Assembly: GCA_934546685.1 (NCBI GenBank)
Contig: CAKTEB010000050.1
Span: forward strand, 1-17,036
Reading direction: 5' to 3'
Length of the DNA: 17,036 nt
Origin: an uncultured Oscillospiraceae bacterium
GTDB lineage: Bacteria > Bacillota > Clostridia > Oscillospirales > Oscillospiraceae
This document shows positions 14,152 to 17,036 of the stretch, in pieces (position 1 is the first letter of the stretch; the number at the start of each line of letters is the position of its first letter). The notes under the pieces were generated by a model that saw nothing but the letters and a program-made list of their open reading frames with translations, did no database searches and was not told the DNA's origin. The position numbers and the translations under genes were made by a program.

Positions 14152-14178
14152 AGGGCCGCTCCACCCCGGGGCGGCCCT
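14152..14178 (+). terminator. Hairpin after the solute-binding protein gene
   Basis: An 11-bp stem (14152-14162 with 14168-14178, one T-G pair) around ACCCC, 8 bases after the stop codon. The tail (GCTTCTTCG) is only moderately T-rich. Confidence 0.68.
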
Positions 14179-14224
14179 GCTTCTTCGCGCAGCTGACAAA
14201 AATAAATATTAAGGGTAAAAAGGA

Positions 14225-14252
14225 TTGCATTTCAGCTTTTTTGTGTTACAAT
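14225..14252 (+). promoter_or_regulatory. Promoter of the BKACE gene
   Basis: TTGCAT (14225-14230), 16 bases, TACAAT (14247-14252), with TG one base before the -10. It gives a leader of about 55 bases to the ATG. Confidence 0.68.
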
Positions 14253-14312
14253 AGGAGAGGAATAAAAGGTGCTCTCCCTGAGGGCACTGAAGTTAAGAAA
14301 GGATTGATTCTC

Positions 14313-15326
14313 ATGGCAAAGACCATCATTACTGCCGCTCTGACCGGCGCTGTAACCCCCGCTGGTTATGACATCCCTGAGACTCCCGCTCAGATCGCTG
14401 AGTGCGCTTACGAGTGTTGGAAGGCTGGCGCTTCTGTTGTTCATCTGCATATGCGTGACGACAACGGCGCAGGCGTTATGGATCCCGTAAAGTTCTACGA
14501 GACCATCAAGGCGATCCGTGCTCACAAGGACTGCGACGTTATCGTAAACTGCACCTCCTCCGGTGACAACCGTGTTTCCGATGACTCCCCTTACGGCAAC
14601 GCGATGCGTATGCTGCACCACAAGAATGTTCCCGGCATCGAGATGGGCACCTTTGACGCCTCTTCCTTCAACTGGGGCATCCCCGGCGGCGTGTTCCACA
14701 ACTCCCCCAACATGCTCTCCACCCTGGGCAAGCTGTACCAGGAGAAGGACATTAAGCCCGAGTTCGAGATCTTCGACTTCGGCGCTCTGCGGGCTGTCGG
14801 CATCTACTGGAAGAAGGGCTTCGTTGTTGCTCCTCTGCACTTCCAGTTCTGCCTGGGTGTTGTTGGCGGTATGGACGCTACTCCCCACGATCTGCAGATC
14901 CTCCTGGACGAGATGCACAACCTGCAGGCTGCTGGCAAGCTGCCCGCTGAGTGCACTTGGTCTGGCTTCGGCATCGGCAAGGGCCATCTGCCTGTCATGT
15001 TCTCCTGCATCGCCAACGGCGGCCATGTCCGCGTAGGCATGGAGGATAATGTTGTTTACGGCAAGGACAAGGACGGCAACAAGATCATGGCTACCAACCT
15101 GCTGCTGGTTCAGCGTGCTGCTCGCGCCATTGAGGCCTTTGGCAACGAGGTTGCTACTCCCGCTGAGGCTCGTAAGATGCTGGGCCTGAAGCCCCTGGAT
15201 CACGAGGCTGTCTGCGCTGCTCTGGACGCTGTCAAGGTCGAGGATCTTGAGGCTGCTAAGGCTGCTGTCGTCGATGAGTTCGGCGGCCCCTACTTCGCTG
15301 CTACCTCCATGGGCGGCAAGAAGTAA
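14313..15326 (+). CDS. BKACE-family (DUF849) beta-keto acid cleavage enzyme
   Basis: This 337-residue TIM-barrel enzyme belongs to the family of 3-keto-5-aminohexanoate cleavage enzyme (Kce), which reacts a beta-keto acid with acetyl-CoA to give acetoacetate and a new acyl-CoA. The zinc ligands are H44 and H46 in VVHLHMRDD and E244 in HVRVGMEDN; R240 and D245 match Kce catalytic residues. It is about 60 residues longer than Kce (about 275), mainly at the C-terminus. The Glu14 of Kce (in GAEVT), linked to binding the substrate amine, is not in the matching GAVTP motif, so the substrate is probably not the lysine-pathway intermediate. The start at 14313 has AGAAAGGA 9 bases upstream; the open frame to 14241 crosses the leader. 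It is monocistronic with its own promoter and terminator. Codon use resembles the 1-7361 block, suggesting high expression. Confidence 0.88.
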   Translation: MAKTIITAALTGAVTPAGYDIPETPAQIAECAYECWKAGASVVHLHMRDDNGAGVMDPVKFYETIKAIRAHKDCDVIVNCTSSGDNRVSDDSPYGNAMRMLHHKNVPGIEMGTFDASSFNWGIPGGVFHNSPNMLSTLGKLYQEKDIKPEFEIFDFGALRAVGIYWKKGFVVAPLHFQFCLGVVGGMDATPHDLQILLDEMHNLQAAGKLPAECTWSGFGIGKGHLPVMFSCIANGGHVRVGMEDNVVYGKDKDGNKIMATNLLLVQRAARAIEAFGNEVATPAEARKMLGLKPLDHEAVCAALDAVKVEDLEAAKAAVVDEFGGPYFAATSMGGKK

Positions 15327-15347
15327 TCTTCCCCTTACTGTACATCG

Positions 15348-15382
15348 GTTCCGCAGTGGGTTCCCCACTGCGGAACTTTTTT
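15348..15382 (+). terminator. Strong intrinsic terminator after the BKACE gene
   Basis: A perfect 13-bp stem (15348-15360 with 15364-15376), loop TTC, then six T (15377-15382). Confidence 0.93.
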
Positions 15383-15389
15383 GCGAGAA

Positions 15390-15422
15390 ATACCGCCGGG
15401 CGCTTATGCGTTCCGGCGGTAT
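15390..15422 (-). terminator. Terminator of the XRE regulator gene
   Basis: ATACCGCCGG (15390-15399) pairs with CCGGCGGTAT (15413-15422); on the minus strand TTTCTCGC follows. It is convergent with the BKACE terminator. Confidence 0.72.
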
Positions 15423-15434
15423 CCTTCTATTCTG

Positions 15435-15770
15435 TTAATCCTGCTGCTCCGGTTCCTTGCGTCCCTCCGCGTGGAAGGCCCGCACCACGGTCATCACTGC
15501 GTTCTTCTGCTGGGGCGTCAGGGGCCGCCAGCCCTCAAAGAGCGCTTTCAGCTCCGGGGACAGCTCCACCGTCTCCCCCTCCGCAAAGAATTGGGCCAGA
15601 GTGATGCCGAAGCCACGGCAAATGGTCTCCAGGGTATAAATAGACGGCAGAGCGTTCCGTCGATAAATGTTGTGTATGGTCGACTCTGAAAGGCCGCACT
15701 CCTTGGCTAACCGATATTCCGACCAGCCGCGTTCCTTCAATAATTCTCGTAAGCGTTCAAGTACATCCAC
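15435..15770 (-). CDS. XRE-family helix-turn-helix regulator
   Basis: This is a 111-residue DNA-binding protein. Residues about 1-62 are a classic HTH_3/Xre domain: LKERGWSEYRLAKECGLS (helices 1-2), SESTIHNIYRR (recognition helix, about 28-38), then LETICRGFGITLAQFF. The C-terminal part (about 65-111) is charged and has no known domain; it may dimerise or sense a signal. It is divergent from the small gene at 15899 with about 128 bases between, and that gap holds several dyads, so it may control itself and that gene. No phage genes are nearby. Confidence 0.88.
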   Translation of the reverse strand: MDVLERLRELLKERGWSEYRLAKECGLSESTIHNIYRRNALPSIYTLETICRGFGITLAQFFAEGETVELSPELKALFEGWRPLTPQQKNAVMTVVRAFHAEGRKEPEQQD

Positions 15771-15777
15771 AACATCA

Positions 15778-15842
15778 CCACTTTCTTGTAATCATTTTAC
15801 CTTCAAAGTGGAATGTTTTATACTTTGTGCTTGTCTGCACAA
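15778..15842. promoter_or_regulatory. Cluster of dyads in the divergent region (operator candidates)
   Basis: CCACTTT (15778-15784) and AAAGTGG (15805-15811) are inverted; CAAAGT (15804-15809) and ACTTTG (15822-15827) are inverted; TTGTGC (15825-15830) and GCACAA (15837-15842) flank the -35 box. The shared core CACTTT/ACTTTG occurs three times. It is a plausible site array for the adjacent XRE protein. Confidence 0.5.
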
Positions 15843-15859
15843 TACAGTTATGTTATGAT
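15831..15859 (+). promoter_or_regulatory. Promoter of the small unknown gene
   Basis: TTGTCT (15831-15836), 17 bases, TATGAT (15854-15859) with an upstream TGT (extended -10). The -35 is exactly the loop of the TTGTGC/GCACAA dyad. Confidence 0.6.
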
Positions 15860-15898
15860 GTAATTACAGGCATTTTACATTGTTTGGAGGAACGCCCC

Positions 15899-16345
15899 AT
15901 GTTTGAAATTGAAGCCGCCCGAATTTCCGCCGCAGGTGTATCGCTTCAACTCCCCTCCGGCTTTTCCCTGCTGGAGGCCCAGGAGCCCCATGTGAATCCC
16001 ACCCTGGAGCTCCAGGCCCCGGACGGCAGCTACACCGTGACCATCAGCCTGGACCGCAGCCGGAAGTCCTCGGCCGGAGAGCTCCGGAGCATTCTCTCCG
16101 AAGGCTGCTACCGGATCCTTCAGCCCATCTCCCCAGTTCAGTGCGGGCCCCTCAGCGGCCACCGGGTGGTGTATCTCAGCGGCAAAAGGGGCTGCTGTGA
16201 GATCCGGCTGGATCTGCCCAACCCGGATGCCCACGCCCCCAACGCGCTGGTCTTCGAGATCTCCACCCATTGGGGCCGCCCCATCGAGGCTTTCTGTGAC
16301 AGCAAGGATGTGACGGCGCTGCTAGAGGGGATCCAAACTGCATAA
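15899..16345 (+). CDS. Hypothetical protein next to the XRE regulator
   Basis: This 148-residue soluble protein is not recognised. It has no signal peptide, membrane helix or Cys metal motif. The pattern is mostly beta: FEIEAARISAAGVSLQLPSGF, then LELQAPDGSYTVTISLDRS, then GHRVVYLSGKRGCCEIRLDL, then ALVFEISTHWG, with a final short helix (DVTALLEGIQT). This resembles small beta-barrel or sandwich proteins that assess a protein's own solubility or bind a ligand, but no family can be named. The start at 15899 has GGAGG (15886-15890) 8 bases upstream; the frame is open back to 15827 but that part overlaps the promoter. It is controlled from the shared divergent region, so it may be the regulator's target. 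Confidence 0.75.
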   Translation: MFEIEAARISAAGVSLQLPSGFSLLEAQEPHVNPTLELQAPDGSYTVTISLDRSRKSSAGELRSILSEGCYRILQPISPVQCGPLSGHRVVYLSGKRGCCEIRLDLPNPDAHAPNALVFEISTHWGRPIEAFCDSKDVTALLEGIQTA

Positions 16346-16351
16346 AAAGCT

Positions 16352-16382
16352 CCCGCAGCCGAAATTTTCATTCGACTGCGGG
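16352..16382 (+). terminator. Bidirectional terminator between convergent genes
   Basis: CCCGCAG (16352-16358) pairs with CTGCGGG (16376-16382), with an inner CGAA/TTCG stem. GATTTT follows on the plus strand, and GCTTTTTATG on the minus strand, so it serves both the small gene and the oxidoreductase gene. Confidence 0.75.
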
Positions 16383-16392
16383 GATTTTCCTA

Positions 16393-17036
16393 TCACTTAC
16401 ACTTGGAAAGCAGCTCTTCCCACTTCCGATCCACATATGCCTGGGCGTTCTCCAGCATCCACTCATTGCCCTTTTTGAAGCAATGCTTGAAGCGTCCCTG
16501 GAGCCGCATATAGTCCTCGATGGGTTTCTTTTTCTTGGGCTCGTAGGTCAGCCGCCAAACGCCGTTTTCCACCTCGTACATAGGCCACAGGCAGGTATCC
16601 ACCGCCAGCTGACAGATGGTGGGCAGCAGCGCCGTGTCATACTGCCAGCCTCTGGGGCAGGGGGACAGCACGTTCAGGAAGCAGGGGCCCTGGGTGTAAA
16701 TCGCCTTCTTGGCCTTCTCGTGGAGATCCCGGAAATTACCGATGAACGTACTCTGGGCCACATAGGGAATGCCATGGGCCACCATAATGGCGGTCAAATC
16801 CTTCTTGTCCTGCTGCTTGCCCTGAATTTCAGAGCCAACGGGGGCCGTGGTGGCATCCGCAAAACGCGGGGTGGAGGACGAACGCTGAATGCCGGTGTTC
16901 ATATACGCCTCGTTGTCGTAGCAGACGTACACCATGTCATGGCCGCGCTCCATGGCGCCGGACAGGGACTGGAAGCCGATGTCATAGGTGCCGCCGTCGC
17001 CGCCGAAGGCGATGAACTTCCACGTCTCGTCCAGCT
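16393..17036 (-). CDS. porB: Pyruvate:ferredoxin oxidoreductase, beta subunit (5' end outside window)
   Basis: The visible 3' part holds about 214 residues; the gene continues past the right edge and the ATG at 16953 is internal. It carries the thiamine diphosphate-binding GDGGTYDIG, followed by LSGAMERGHD and the DNEAYMNTGIQRS signature of PorB-type beta subunits. A PCPRGW motif follows near the C-terminal third. The family decarboxylates pyruvate with CoA and ferredoxin to make acetyl-CoA, CO2 and reduced ferredoxin. The typical subunit is about 310 residues, so roughly 95 N-terminal residues, including most of the Fe-S Cys, lie outside. The multisubunit form, with alpha/gamma/delta genes presumably upstream beyond the edge, is known in clostridia and archaea. 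2-Ketoisovalerate oxidoreductase (VorB) is a close alternative. Confidence 0.88.
   Translation of the reverse strand, partial: LDETWKFIAFGGDGGTYDIGFQSLSGAMERGHDMVYVCYDNEAYMNTGIQRSSSTPRFADATTAPVGSEIQGKQQDKKDLTAIMVAHGIPYVAQSTFIGNFRDLHEKAKKAIYTQGPCFLNVLSPCPRGWQYDTALLPTICQLAVDTCLWPMYEVENGVWRLTYEPKKKKPIEDYMRLQGRFKHCFKKGNEWMLENAQAYVDRKWEELLSKCK

Noticed and set aside
14241..14312. Upstream start for the BKACE protein
   Set aside because: It would begin within the proposed -10 region. The ATG at 14313 has its own ribosome binding site and the family's MxxTIITAA start.
14313..15326. Naming the BKACE as kce (lysine fermentation)
   Set aside because: The protein is too long, the amine-binding Glu is missing, and no kdd, kal or aminomutase genes are nearby.
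1..17036. tRNA, rRNA, CRISPR array, insertion sequence or prophage
   Set aside because: No cloverleaf, repeat-spacer pattern, transposase or integrase frame, or target-site duplication was seen. The single XRE gene has no phage neighbours.

Overview
The window looks like a Gram-positive, anaerobic, butyrate-type fermenter of the Clostridia, most probably an Oscillospiraceae relative of the Intestinimonas/Flavonifractor/Lawsonibacter group. This is inferred from the gene content (an AbfD-type Fe-S flavin dehydratase, crotonase, Hbd, BKACE, a multisubunit pyruvate:ferredoxin oxidoreductase and a flavin reductase-rubredoxin fusion), the fairly high GC content, the strong GGAGG ribosome binding sites and the compact intrinsic terminators. 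No database search was possible.

Left part (1-7431, all + strand): a catabolic block. Two tandem paralogues of the 4-hydroxybutyryl-CoA dehydratase family come first (the first is cut by the window edge). They are followed by an SDR oxidoreductase, an enoyl-CoA hydratase with an unusual Ala/Lys-rich insertion, a 3-hydroxybutyryl-CoA dehydrogenase with its own strong promoter, and a second 3-hydroxyacyl dehydrogenase of the carnitine/gulonate dehydrogenase type. By family chemistry, the first enzymes could convert a 4-hydroxyacyl-CoA to an enoyl-CoA, then a 3-hydroxyacyl-CoA, then a 3-ketoacyl-CoA. The last dehydrogenase would oxidise a free 3-hydroxy acid.

Middle (7432-12193): mixed housekeeping and accessory genes. 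They are a beta-rich lipoprotein of unknown function, a flavin reductase-rubredoxin, a minus-strand pair (membrane-anchored parvulin-like protein, then diacylglycerol kinase-like lipid kinase), and a small conserved-looking protein.

Right part (12194-17036): an orphan sugar-type solute-binding lipoprotein with a 12-C homopolymer, then a BKACE-family beta-keto acid cleavage enzyme whose codon style matches the left catabolic block. After these come an XRE regulator divergent from a small unknown protein, and the 3' two-thirds of a pyruvate:ferredoxin oxidoreductase beta subunit on the minus strand.

Points most worth a second look: (1) a 434-bp perfectly identical tract shared by the two otherwise diverged dehydratase paralogues, which suggests gene conversion; (2) loss in both of the Glu equivalent to E455 of AbfD while all Fe-S ligands are kept; (3) a carnitine-dehydrogenase-like enzyme and a BKACE in one window, suggesting a route for an unidentified 3-hydroxy acid; (4) the lipoprotein reading frame running through its own terminator into the next promoter. 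No stretch longer than 300 bases lacks a gene.
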